64,000 nt of DNA from Gp6-AA40 sp963818645. GTDB taxonomy: Bacteria; Acidobacteriota; Vicinamibacteria; Vicinamibacterales; UBA2999. How positions within the stretch are numbered: position 1 is the stretch's first letter; each line of letters begins with the position of its first letter. The position numbers were made by a program, and so were the translations under genes. The notes under the pieces are model-generated. The model made no database searches and was not told the origin of the DNA. It saw only the letters and a list, made by a program, of their open reading frames with translations. This document shows, piece after piece, positions 11,379 to 20,550 of this stretch. The stretch covers positions 62,001 to 126,000 of the forward strand of contig CAWFTF010000004.1 in assembly GCA_963818645.1 (NCBI GenBank), written 5' to 3'.

Positions 11379-12023
11379 ATGAAGCGGCTCGTGGCTGTCG
11401 TGGTCGGCTCTCTTGTGTGCGGCGCCGTTTCATCGGATGCCGTTCAGCTGGGGCTGGACCGTCGTGCCGTCGAAGAGGCAATTTACATCGGCCAATCGCG
11501 CATCGAATCCGAGCGCACCCGATTCCACACGCCCTATCGCGTGCGTGTCGCGCAACCGCCGATCGATTGGATTGACGTCATCACGCCTTTCCACCGCGTC
11601 GAGCTCGCTGCGGAAATGAACGCACGCAGCGGCCGTCGCATGTTCTCCCAGCAGGATGCGTCCGACGTCCTGAAGGGTGCAGCCAATCAAATCGACCTGC
11701 TCATTGAAATGAGCCTCCACCCGCTCAACACCTTCGTAGCAGTGCCGTCGTATCAGGTGCAGCTTGTGTTGTCGGGCGGTCGCCGCGTAGAGCCGCAGCA
11801 TGTCGAGCGATTTCCCCGATTCGGACCGCGCCCCGAGTCTGCAGGGCCGGCGTTGCCGAGTGCCTCGCCTGTGTTTGGCGGAGGCCAGCCTGTTGTAGGG
11901 GGGACGATACTCGCCGCACTCGACGGATCGACGCTCGAGCCGAATCAGCGGATCGAAGTCGTGGTGTTGGATGGAAAAACTGAACTGGCGAGAACCCCGA
12001 TCGATCTTGGGAAGATGAGATGA
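11379..12023 (+). CDS. Secreted protein of unknown function
   Basis: A 214-residue protein with a signal peptide over about residues 1-22 (MKRLVAVVVGSLVCGAVSSDAV). The mature part starts with a helical, charged section rich in Arg and Glu. A beta-rich middle follows (TFVAVPSYQVQLVLSGGRR). After it comes a Pro/Gly-rich linker (about 145-175) and a short beta-strand end (IEVVVLDGKTELARTPIDLG). No catalytic motif is recognisable. It is alone on its strand, with a hairpin directly after the stop. I do not recognise the family. Confidence 0.75.
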   Translation: MKRLVAVVVGSLVCGAVSSDAVQLGLDRRAVEEAIYIGQSRIESERTRFHTPYRVRVAQPPIDWIDVITPFHRVELAAEMNARSGRRMFSQQDASDVLKGAANQIDLLIEMSLHPLNTFVAVPSYQVQLVLSGGRRVEPQHVERFPRFGPRPESAGPALPSASPVFGGGQPVVGGTILAALDGSTLEPNQRIEVVVLDGKTELARTPIDLGKMR

Positions 12024-12049
12024 AGCGGATCCGTCGAAACGGATCCGCT
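12024..12049. terminator. Bidirectional terminator-like hairpin
   Basis: A perfect 11-base stem (AGCGGATCCGT pairing with ACGGATCCGCT) around a CGAA loop lies between two convergent genes, starting one base after the stop of the secreted protein. There is no U-tract on either side, so it is either a factor-assisted terminator or a 3'-end stabiliser. Confidence 0.65.
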
Positions 12050-12065
12050 CCACCTGGCGTGCAGC

Positions 12066-12763
12066 TTACGACAGGACTTTGACAACGACGCGACGGTTCT
12101 GCGCGCGACCGTCACGGGTATTGTTCGGCGCAACCGGCTTCTCTTCACCGTAGGAGATCACGTTGATCTTGTGGAGAGGAACCTGATGCTGCTCGTAGAG
12201 ATACCGCTTCACGGCTTCGGCGCGCTCCATGCCGATCTTCTCGTTCACGTCCGGTGTTCCGCGGTTGTCGGTGTGGCCTTCGATCTCGATGTAGATCCCC
12301 TTCGGATCGGCCTTGAGATCGGCCACCATCTTGTCCAGCCGCGCCTTGGCCTCATCGGGCAACGCCGACTTGTTGAACGCGAAGTTGCCCTGATCTTCGC
12401 TCAGGGTCACTTCGTAAATCAGCCGGCGAGACGCAGCCTCGACCGTGTTCACACGGGTGTTGAGGCGGGTATCAACTTCCTTCACGGGCCGTCGACTTCC
12501 TTCGCCGAGGCCGCAGCCGCGTCGGCGGCAGCGCGTGCGGAGGACGCCGATTTTCCTGCCGCTTCGGCCTTCTCGTCAACCGCGCCGATACGCTCTTCGT
12601 TACGGCGGGTTCGCTCCTGTGTCTCTTCGACAGTGCCAGTCAGCGTGTCAACCTTGGTATTGACGTTGCCGACCTCGCCTCGAACGAACTTCTTCGTCGC
12701 GCACGCCGGGGCCACCGCCACGGTCAGTGCCAACACTGATGCTGCCAACACACTCTTCCGCAT
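12066..12763 (-). CDS. OmpA/Pal-like peptidoglycan-binding lipoprotein, frame broken near 12485
   Basis: This is an outer-membrane lipoprotein anchoring the envelope to peptidoglycan. The first frame (12763 to 12482) gives a lipoprotein signal with Cys after APA near residue 21, then a charged, Ala-rich coiled coil. The second frame (12485 to 12066) gives the OmpA-like domain: EIEGHTDNRGTPDVNEKIG, then GEEKPVAPNNTRDGRAQNRR, which carry the diaminopimelate-binding Asp and Arg. The two frames meet at a near-repeat: AAGGAAGTCGAC and AAGGAAGTTGAT start 20 bases apart. A GTG overlapping the first stop could in principle start the second half, but that half would lack an export signal. One gene broken by a 20-base duplication or an indel is the better reading. 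Confidence 0.85.
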
Positions 12764-12787
12764 GATTCTCTTCTCCCTATGACGACA

Positions 12788-13750
12788 CTAACTTCCTTTG
12801 CGCGAAGGGCCCGACATGTACCCGCCTCGCGCGTGGACGACAAGACCCCTCTTCCGCGTACGAATTTCGAGTGGATGCCACCCGGTGCGCTCTCCAGGCT
12901 CGAAACTGATCAAATACTGATTCCGAAGCTCAGTGAACAGATCCTCAATCGCAGCGGAGGTATGCGCGGGCGTGCTCGCAATGCGCATGTCCCCGCCAGT
13001 CCAGCGCGCGAGATCTTCGAGCGTGGCGGTCTGTGCGGAGCGGCCGTCACTGATGACCTCGAATTCCGTGCCGGGATGATCGAGCGGCGAAACCACAGTC
13101 AGCAGGTACACCGGAACGTCGATTGAATTCGCGATCGCGGACACTTCTGCGGCCGAGAGTCGGCTTCCGGTGTCGACGCCGTCCGTGATGACCAGCAGCG
13201 CGCGGTGCCGATTCGCACGCTCGCTTACCGTCGTCGCCGTATCGGCGACTGCGTCATAGAGAGATGTCTTGCCCCACGGCGTGCCCTTGAGGCTCACGCG
13301 GCGGATGCGCTCGAGATCTTTGGTGAATTCCACTACCTGCTGCAGCTGGGAGTCGAACGTGAAAAGCGCCGCTTCATCCGACTCCGCTCGAAGGTTCATC
13401 GTCGCGACAGCCACGGCTTCGCGTGCCCGATCCATGTTGCCGCCGACAGCCATGCTGCCGCTGATGTCGAGAAGGATCGCCAGGCTGATCGGAGAGTCGC
13501 CGACGTAGAAGTCTTTAATCTGTGTGGGCTGCCCGGCATCTATGACAGTGAAATCGGAGCGCTGCAGGTCACGAACGACCCGGCCGTTCTCAGTCCGAAC
13601 GGCAACGCTCACGGTCACCAGAGCGACGCCGGACTTAAAGGTGGCCTGCGGCGTCTGCTCCAGCTCGCGTGGCGCCTGAGCTTGGGCGGAGAGCGACCCG
13701 GCCGTAGCCAGGGTTGTCAACGCGATCACCGCCAGTCTCCGCATGCGCAC
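12788..13750 (-). CDS. Secreted VWFA-domain protein of the acidobacterial type
   Basis: A 320-residue protein with a signal peptide (about 1-24, ending SLSAQA). It then has a beta-sandwich lead-in (VALVTVSVAVRTENGRVVRDLQRSDFTVID), a von Willebrand A domain from about residue 85, and a C-terminal strand region (NQYLISFEPGERTGWHPLEI). The metal-ion-dependent adhesion site is seen as DISGSM near residue 94, with the later Thr and the Asp in ITDGVDTGSR. The pattern matches the 'VWFA-related Acidobacterial domain' family (TIGR03436), abundant in Acidobacteriota; this is my main taxonomic clue. Function in the family is not established; protein binding at the cell surface is likely. It precedes the OmpA-like gene by 24 bases on the same strand. 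Confidence 0.9.
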   Translation of the reverse strand: MRMRRLAVIALTTLATAGSLSAQAQAPRELEQTPQATFKSGVALVTVSVAVRTENGRVVRDLQRSDFTVIDAGQPTQIKDFYVGDSPISLAILLDISGSMAVGGNMDRAREAVAVATMNLRAESDEAALFTFDSQLQQVVEFTKDLERIRRVSLKGTPWGKTSLYDAVADTATTVSERANRHRALLVITDGVDTGSRLSAAEVSAIANSIDVPVYLLTVVSPLDHPGTEFEVISDGRSAQTATLEDLARWTGGDMRIASTPAHTSAAIEDLFTELRNQYLISFEPGERTGWHPLEIRTRKRGLVVHARGGYMSGPSRKGS

Positions 13751-14148
13751 GAGATCTTATCAATGCGCTTGCCACCGAGTGTGATCGAGATGGCTGAACA
13801 ACTTACGGTGAATCAATCGCACTGCCGACCCTCACTGACCAGCTTGAAATGTGTAATTGTTACTTTGAGTTAGGCTGAGCCTTTTACCAAATGCAGCGTT
13901 GGCCTTCGTGTCCTGACGACGAGCTTCGCGGCTTTGGCTTGAATCTTCGAGAAATTCCGACGGTACATGGCGCTTGTGACGCTCGCGTAAGAATTGCGCG
14001 ATCGCGACTCCAACAATCCGGACTGGTGCCGCGAATCCCCTGTAATTGTCTGAAATGCTTGCTAGTTACGGTGACTCACCACCGACCGTTACAGCCGAGC
14101 TTTATGCTCGGGCTCGCTCCAATCGGCTGAAGCCCTTAAGATGAGCAG
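13751..14148. other. Divergent intergenic region, 398 bases, no gene seen
   Basis: This separates the divergent VWFA and aminotransferase genes and should hold both promoters. It is less GC-rich than its surroundings. Two short words occur twice: TGTAATTGT near 13853 and 14041, and TTACGGTGA near 13804 and 14066. No convincing coding sequence, tRNA or strong hairpin is visible. Confidence 0.5.
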
Positions 14149-15366
14149 ATGCCAACACGAAACTCCCGCCCCGTGCCGGTTGCCGGGCGAGTCAACCGCT
14201 TCTCCTATGCGATCCGCAACATCGTCGCTGAGGCGAAGGCGGTAGAGGCTCAGGGAAGACGTGTTCGTTATCTGAATATCGGCGACCCTATTGCCTTCGG
14301 GTTTCACACACCCCAGCACCTCGTTGAGGCGGCGACCCGCGCAATGCGAGATGGCCACAACGGGTACGTTCCTTCAGCCGGTATCGAATCCGCGCGAGTA
14401 GCCGTCGCCGCCGACTATGCGGCGCGCGGCGTTCCCGTATCGCCCGATCGCGTTCTCATCACGACTGGCACATCCGAAGGGATCGAGCTCGCGCTGAACG
14501 CGCTCGTTGATGAAGGCGACGACGTGCTGGTGCCGTCACCGACGTACCCGTTGTATACGGCGATTCTCGCGAAGATCGGTGCGCAGCCCCGTTACTACCG
14601 TACTGATCCCGACAATGACTGGCTTCCCGATCTCGAGCACCTTCGGAGTCTGGTCACGGCGCGCACTCGTGTCCTCGTCGTGATCGATCCGAACAATCCA
14701 ACAGGCGCGGTGTATCCACCCGCCGTGCGCCGTGCGCTGATTGAGCTTGCCGAGCGTCACGATCTGACGATCCTCGCCGACGAGGTGTACGGCGATCTTG
14801 GATTCACAGGATCGTTACCGCTGCTCGGCAGCTACGATCTCGATGCACCCGTCATCTCGTTCTCGAGTGTGTCGAAGGCGTACCTCGCGCCAGGGTGGCG
14901 CGTCGGATGGATGGTCGTCGGTTCGACGCCGAGACTCGACGATGCGCTCGCGGCGGTGAAGAAGCTCGCAGATGGTCGCCTCTGCAGTCCGGGCCCGATG
15001 AACTACGCCGTGGAAGCTGCACTCACCGGCGACCGATCGCATCAAGTGACATTCCGGGCGGCGCTCGCTGAGCGCGGCCGCGTGACGACGGACATGCTCA
15101 ACGCGATCCCGGGCATGCGATGCGTCGCGCCGAAGGCCGCGTTTTATGTCCTTCCCTCGGTCTCTTTGCCACCGGGCCGCACCGACGAACACTTCGTTCT
15201 CAACCTGCTGCGCGAGACAGGGATACTCTGCGTGAATGGCTCGGGCTTTGGCGTGCCCGCGAGCGGAGGGTACTTCCGTATCGTCTTCCTCGCGAATCCT
15301 CAGGAGCTCGCGAGCATCTACACGGACATCGGGGCATTCACGCGCGAGTATCTGGCGCGCGGCTAG
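14149..15366 (+). CDS. PLP-dependent aminotransferase, AlaA/alanine type
   Basis: A 405-residue class I aminotransferase. The PLP lysine is Lys243 in FSSVSKAYLAPGWRVGW. Also present are LITTGTSEGIELALNALV, the IDPNNPTGAVYP loop, and ADEVYGDL with the Asp and Tyr that contact PLP. The N-terminal NIGDPIAFGFHTP is characteristic of the alanine aminotransferase (AlaA/YfbQ) branch, so alanine-pyruvate-glutamate exchange is the likeliest reaction. The start ATG fits the family alignment. It begins a plus-strand series that continues to about 25.4 kb, with 30 bases to the next gene. Confidence 0.85.
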   Translation: MPTRNSRPVPVAGRVNRFSYAIRNIVAEAKAVEAQGRRVRYLNIGDPIAFGFHTPQHLVEAATRAMRDGHNGYVPSAGIESARVAVAADYAARGVPVSPDRVLITTGTSEGIELALNALVDEGDDVLVPSPTYPLYTAILAKIGAQPRYYRTDPDNDWLPDLEHLRSLVTARTRVLVVIDPNNPTGAVYPPAVRRALIELAERHDLTILADEVYGDLGFTGSLPLLGSYDLDAPVISFSSVSKAYLAPGWRVGWMVVGSTPRLDDALAAVKKLADGRLCSPGPMNYAVEAALTGDRSHQVTFRAALAERGRVTTDMLNAIPGMRCVAPKAAFYVLPSVSLPPGRTDEHFVLNLLRETGILCVNGSGFGVPASGGYFRIVFLANPQELASIYTDIGAFTREYLARG

Positions 15367-15396
15367 GATCGAACGAGACGAAGAAGCGGGAGAGGA

Positions 15397-16578
15397 ATGC
15401 GCACAGATCCGCTCGCGTACCTGGACAAGGAGCTGAACAGCCTTCGCGAGCAGGGCCTTTTCCGCCCACTGCGCGTGCTCGACGGTGAACAGGGCGCGCA
15501 CGCATCGATCGACCATCGCTCGGTCGTCAATCTCTCGTCGAATAACTACCTCGGTTTCACGTCGCACCCGCGACTTCGTCAGCGCGCGCTCGACGCGCTC
15601 TCGTCGCTCGGCGTCGGCACGGGCTCCGTGCGAACGATCGCCGGCACGATGCAGATCCACATGGAGCTCGAACGCCGGCTCGCGACGTTCAAGAAAACAG
15701 AAGCCACCGTGGTCTTCCAGAGTGGCTTCGCAGCGAATGCCGGTACTGTCGCTGCCCTCCTCAGTCGCGACGACGTCATCGTTTCCGACGAGTTGAATCA
15801 CGCCAGCATCATCGACGGCGCTCGCTTGAGTCGCGCGACGATCAAAGTGTTTCCTCACCGCGACGTCGCGGCGGCGCGCGCGATCCTCGCGGACCTTCCC
15901 CGCGGACAGCGAACGCTGCTCATCACCGACGGCGTGTTCAGCATGGACGGCGACCTCGGCGCGCTGCCCGGTCTTTGTGACATAGCAGACGAGTTCGGCT
16001 GCATCATGATGGTGGACGACGCACACGCCAGCGGAGTGTTCGGTTCGCAGGGACGCGGCACCGTCGATCACTTCGGACTCCACGGTCGCGTTGACGTCCA
16101 GGTCGGTACGCTCTCGAAAGCGTTGGGAGCGCTCGGCGGGTACGTCGCCGGATCGCGGTCGCTCGTCGAATTCCTCTATCGGAGAGCCCGGCCCTTCCTC
16201 TTCTCGACATCGCATCCGCCGTCAGTGGCTGCGACGTGCCTGGCGGCTCTCGATGTGCTCGAAACCGAGCCGCGGTGGATGGAACAGCTGTGGGAGAACA
16301 CGCGCTTCTTCAAGGCTGGCCTCGACGCGCTCGGCTTCAACACAGGTCAGAGCGAGAGTCCCATCACACCAGTGATCGTCGGCGAGAGTTCCCGTGCGGT
16401 CAGGTTGTCCGATCGGCTCTTCGAGGAAGGCGTGTTCGCCCAGGGCATCACGTTTCCCACGGTTGCGCGCGACAAGGCCCGGGTCCGGACGATTGTGACG
16501 GCTTCGCACACCCAGCAGGAGCTTCAGTTCGCGCTGGATGCGTTCAAGAAAGTCGGGGTCGAGCTCGGAATTATCTGA
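15397..16578 (+). CDS. Alpha-oxoamine synthase: glycine C-acetyltransferase or 8-amino-7-oxononanoate synthase type
   Basis: A 393-residue PLP enzyme condensing an amino acid with an acyl-CoA. Motifs: LSSNNYLGFTSHP, GTGSVRTIAGTMQIH, DELNHASIIDGAR, MMVDDAHASGVFG, and the PLP lysine Lys241 in VGTLSKALGALGGYV. The IAGTMQIHMELE segment favours glycine C-acetyltransferase (Kbl), which makes 2-amino-3-oxobutyrate from glycine and acetyl-CoA. No threonine dehydrogenase or other biotin gene is next to it, so a BioF-like or sphingolipid-type acyl condensation cannot be excluded. It lies 30 bases after the aminotransferase. Confidence 0.82.
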   Translation: MRTDPLAYLDKELNSLREQGLFRPLRVLDGEQGAHASIDHRSVVNLSSNNYLGFTSHPRLRQRALDALSSLGVGTGSVRTIAGTMQIHMELERRLATFKKTEATVVFQSGFAANAGTVAALLSRDDVIVSDELNHASIIDGARLSRATIKVFPHRDVAAARAILADLPRGQRTLLITDGVFSMDGDLGALPGLCDIADEFGCIMMVDDAHASGVFGSQGRGTVDHFGLHGRVDVQVGTLSKALGALGGYVAGSRSLVEFLYRRARPFLFSTSHPPSVAATCLAALDVLETEPRWMEQLWENTRFFKAGLDALGFNTGQSESPITPVIVGESSRAVRLSDRLFEEGVFAQGITFPTVARDKARVRTIVTASHTQQELQFALDAFKKVGVELGII

Positions 16579-16618
16579 AGGGAAAGACGCGCGGGCGATC
16601 TAAGATCCCACGTTACCG

Positions 16619-17791
16619 ATGAAAGTTCCCCCGCTGCCACGCCAGACCGGCGGCCCATTCTTCCAGACCTACACTCGTGGTCTGACGAAGGTAGACATCG
16701 AGCGCCTCTTCACGCGCGACACGCTCGAGGCCTACAAGTTCTTCTCGCGCAACATCGACTTCGACGAGCTCAAGAAACAGCCCTGGCATCTTCGGATGCT
16801 CGGACACGCGCGGCTGCTCTTCCTCGCCTTCACGCTGAAGCTGACGCCCGCGCGGCGACTGATTTACGGCATTGCGCTCCTCTCCAGTCTGATCGGACTG
16901 ATGGAGCTGTTTCGTGAAGTCCACTTCCTGCTGATTCCGCATCCGGCCTTCGCGCCGGGCACCTTGTGGCTCCTCGCGGGATTCCTGCTGGTGAATCTGC
17001 TCGTGCTGCTCGAAGTGGCCGACCGCCTGTCGCTCAAGAACGATCTGGAGATCGCTCGCGAGATCCAGCAGTCGATGCTGCCGCGCGCGGCATTCAAGGC
17101 GCCTGGCATCGAGGCGTTCGGGATGACCAGGCCCGCGAACACTGTCGGCGGCGATTTCTACGACATCGTTCCACTGCCCGATGGACGCGTGCTCCTCGCA
17201 CTCGGCGATGTCGCCGGCAAAGGCAGCCCTGCTGCGCTGCTGATGGCATTGCTCCTCGCGATGATGCGAACGCTCATCGACGAAGGCCTCGAAGGCGCCG
17301 ACCTCGTGGCGCGACTCAACGTGCAGATCGGCAGACACGCGCAGCCACACTCTCGATTCGTGACGCTCTTCATCGCGATCCTCAATCCCGCGACCGGAGA
17401 GCTGTCGTACGTCAACGCTGGACAGAATCCTCCGCTGCTTCGTCGGGGGAACGGATCGTACGAACGCCTGCGCGCCGGTGGGATGGCGCTCGGCATGTTC
17501 GAGAACGCGACCTACACGACGGGCGCCACGATGCTCGAACCAGGTGACGTCCTGGTGATGTACAGCGACGGCATCACCGAAGCCGAAGACACATTCGACC
17601 AGCCGTTCGATGAGGCGGGCGTGCAGACCGTCGTTGATGGTCAGGGGTGGGCGTCGGCGAAAGAACTGGGGTGGGCGCTGTTTGAAGCCGTCGAAACCCA
17701 TAGCAGGGAACGACGTCTTCTGGACGATCTCACAGTGCTCGCCCTCCGCCGGTTGCCGCCACTGCCGATGCAAACTGTCGCCACTGTCTAA
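16619..17791 (+). CDS. Membrane-anchored PP2C-type (RsbU/SpoIIE) protein phosphatase
   Basis: A 390-residue protein with two predicted transmembrane helices (about 80-102 and 115-138), a short coiled stretch (LSLKNDLEIAREIQQSMLP) and a PP2C-like catalytic domain from about 155. Metal-binding acids are visible in VGGDFYDIVPL, LALGDVAGKG, MYSDGITEAED and LLDDLTVLALRR. Such phosphatases dephosphorylate anti-sigma-factor antagonists in partner-switching cascades. No RsbV/RsbW partner is adjacent. A second, soluble phosphatase of the same class lies at 27.9-29.6 kb. Confidence 0.9.
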   Translation: MKVPPLPRQTGGPFFQTYTRGLTKVDIERLFTRDTLEAYKFFSRNIDFDELKKQPWHLRMLGHARLLFLAFTLKLTPARRLIYGIALLSSLIGLMELFREVHFLLIPHPAFAPGTLWLLAGFLLVNLLVLLEVADRLSLKNDLEIAREIQQSMLPRAAFKAPGIEAFGMTRPANTVGGDFYDIVPLPDGRVLLALGDVAGKGSPAALLMALLLAMMRTLIDEGLEGADLVARLNVQIGRHAQPHSRFVTLFIAILNPATGELSYVNAGQNPPLLRRGNGSYERLRAGGMALGMFENATYTTGATMLEPGDVLVMYSDGITEAEDTFDQPFDEAGVQTVVDGQGWASAKELGWALFEAVETHSRERRLLDDLTVLALRRLPPLPMQTVATV

Positions 17792-17852
17792 GCGCCCGGG
17801 ACGGGTGGCGGTCACGCATCAATTGGCGTCTAATGTGTAGCCGGTCTCCTCG

Positions 17853-20514
17853 ATGAAATGGCTCCTGGCGCTGACGTTCGTCTGCGGATGGGCATCCTCG
17901 TCGTCAGCCCAGACGACGCAGCCTGATCCCGTCGCGCCGCTGCTGCAACGATTCGAGCAAGCGCTTGGTCAAAGCGATCGGCCGGCGCTGACCAGCCTGT
18001 TCTCTCCCGACGTCGCGAGCTCCGAAGTCGATCTGTATCTCGGAAGCCTGCTGATGCCGGGGGCGGTGAAGACGACCGTTCGCTTACGCGATCGCTCGCC
18101 GCTCGAGGGCGCACCTCCTGGCGACGGATACAGCCTCGTCGTCGAGTTTTTCATCGAGACAACCGGACGCGCACGAATCCTGACAGCGAGCATGGACATG
18201 CGGCGGCCGAGCGGAGGCGATCTCTCTTCCTGGAAGTTCGTCGGAGCGGCGGGTCTGACGTTCGTCGACGGGCTCTACAAGCTGCGGATCGACAAGCGTC
18301 CACTGACCGCGCGCAACCTCGAGATCACGTCAGAAGATCTCGTGCTTCAGTTGTCGGAAGGCACCGTCTTCCGCGTGGTATGCGATGACGGCGTGACGGG
18401 CTTGATTCTCCTGGGGCGCGGCGTCATGACGTTCTCGCCGACGGCGGCCGCCGAACGAGGACAGCTCCGTCTGTTTTCGGGCAACGACACGCTCTCCTCG
18501 CCGTTCGATTCGGCGTTCGTCCGTCTGAGCCCTTCGGACTACAGCCAACGTGTGGCTGTCAACACGCTCTCTGAGGCAGCAGCCGATGCCCGACTGTTGC
18601 GCCGCGCGGAAGAGAGTCTTCGCGCAGAACGCGACGAAGTCGTTCAACGTTGACCTGCAGGACCTCAGTCCGGACGACTGGTACCTGCTTCCCCCAGTCG
18701 GCGACTTCCTCGCCGAAGTCGAGACGCGTCGCTTCGACGCGCTCACCTACACACTGACGGCAGAGCAGGCGGAAGACATCAGCGTGTTTCGCCGAAAAGA
18801 CCGCCTGACGCTCGCGCTCTATCCGTCCGTCGGCAAGCTCGCCGCGCGCGGCCGCTTCTACAGCGACGACACTCTGCGCGACTACGACGTCCTGGACTAC
18901 AGCGTAGAGGCCGCAATCGATCCCGAGCGCAACACGCTGAGAGGGCGCGCGCGGTTGTTGATTCGTATCCGCTCCACCTCGGTATCGACGCTGAGATTGC
19001 GGCTGGGGGAAGCGCTCGCGGTATCGGGCGTCACAAGCGTCGAGTACGGGCGCCTCCTGCATCTCCGGATTCGAAGTCAGAACACGGTCGTCGTCAATCT
19101 GCCTCGCATCGTCTCGCAGGATTCAGACCTCACGCTTGTGATCACATACGCGGGAGCGGTACCAAACCAGGAGCTCGACTCAGACACGATCGCGCTCGAA
19201 CCGGACGCGCAGGAACAAGCCGCTCCAGGCGAACCACGGGATCCTGCTCTGCTCCTCAGCAACCGCGCGTATTGGTACCCGCAGAATCCCGTTCCGGACT
19301 ACGCGACGGCTTCGATACGCATCTCCGTTCCACCGGGCTATTCGTGTGTCGCGAGCGGGCATCCCATTCCCCCCAGCGACATCGTCTCGCTTCGCGACAT
19401 TCTCGCCGGGCAGGAAGGTGGTCCTGTCTTCGCATTCCGCGCCGATCAGCCATTGCGCTATCTCGCGCTCGTTGTGTCTCGATTCGCGCGCATCGGCGAG
19501 AGCAAGGTCGCCATCGAGAATCAGTCGGACCCGGGCTCCGGAGTGGACTCGATCGCGGTCAGCGTCGTGGCGCAGAACAGCCTTCGCGCACAGGCACGGT
19601 CGGTGCCACATGAGACCGAAAGCATCCTTCGGTTCTATTCGTCGTTGATGGGCGATGCACCGTACACGGCGGCGACGATCGCTCTTCTCGAAGGCGATCT
19701 CCCCGGCGGCCACAGCCCGGGGTACTTCGCCGTGCTCAATACGCCGCAGTCCTTCGCGACCGTGAACTGGCGCGGCGACCCGGCCTCGTTCGAGAACTTC
19801 CCGCAGTTCTTCCTCGCGCACGAACTTGCGCACCAATGGTGGGGCCAGGCGATCGGCTGGAAGAACTATCACGAGCAGTGGATCAGTGAAGGGTTCGCGC
19901 AGTATTTCGCCGCGCTGTACGCGCAGCGCGCGCGCGGCGATCGCGTCTTCATCGACATGCTGCGGCAGTTCCGCCGCTGGTCACTGTCTGAATCGGATCA
20001 GGGCCCGATCCATCTCGGTTCGAGACTTGGGCACGTCAAACGCGACCCGCGCGTGTTTCGAGCGCTCGTCTACAACAAGGGCGCAGCCGTGCTGCACATG
20101 CTGAGGCGCCTGCTCGGCGACGAAGTCTTCTTCCGTGGGCTGCGCCGCTTCTACATGGATCGACGCTATCAGAAGGCCGGCACTGAAGACTTCGAGCGGG
20201 CGATGGAGGCCGAGTCCGGCCGTGTGCTCGATCGGTTCTTCGAGCGCTGGATCTACGGAAGCGGTATCCCCCGCATCCGATACGGCTCGCAGATTGGCGA
20301 CAAGCAGGTCGTCATGCGATTCGAGCAGGCTGGCGACCAGGTTTTCGACATCCCTGTAACGGTCACACTCACGTACGCAGACGGGCGCACGAGCAACGTC
20401 GTCGTGCCCGTGAGCGACAGTCTGGTCGAGCGCGCCATCCCAACCGAGGGTGTCGTTCGACGGGTCCAGATTAATCAGGATTCCGCGGCTCTCGCCGAGT
20501 TCGTCGAAGGGTAG
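17853..20514 (+). CDS. M1 family zinc aminopeptidase, secreted, frame broken near 18610
   Basis: Reconstructed as about 886 residues. A signal peptide covers residues 1-19, then an N-terminal domain of about 230 residues that resembles a separate beta domain. The M1 domain follows, with the HELAHQWWG zinc motif at about 19818 and the third ligand in QWISEGFAQYFAALYA. The first frame ends at 18653 and the second is already open at 18550. The junction is a GAGAG run near 18609-18616: removing one base joins RRAEE directly to VFAQNATKSFNVD. The usual GxMEN substrate motif of M1 enzymes is not obvious; the segment before the zinc site reads GDLPGGHSPGYFAVL, so activity or specificity may differ. 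It probably acts in the periplasm on peptides. Confidence 0.82.
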
Positions 20515-20550
20515 GCGGGCGGCCGAGCCTCGGGATATGATCGACCGGTT

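Noticed and set aside
14815..16215. A 466-residue reading frame opposite the aminotransferase and Kbl-type genes
   Set aside because: Long antisense frames are common in GC-rich coding DNA. It shows no family motif, and the plus strand encodes two clear enzymes.
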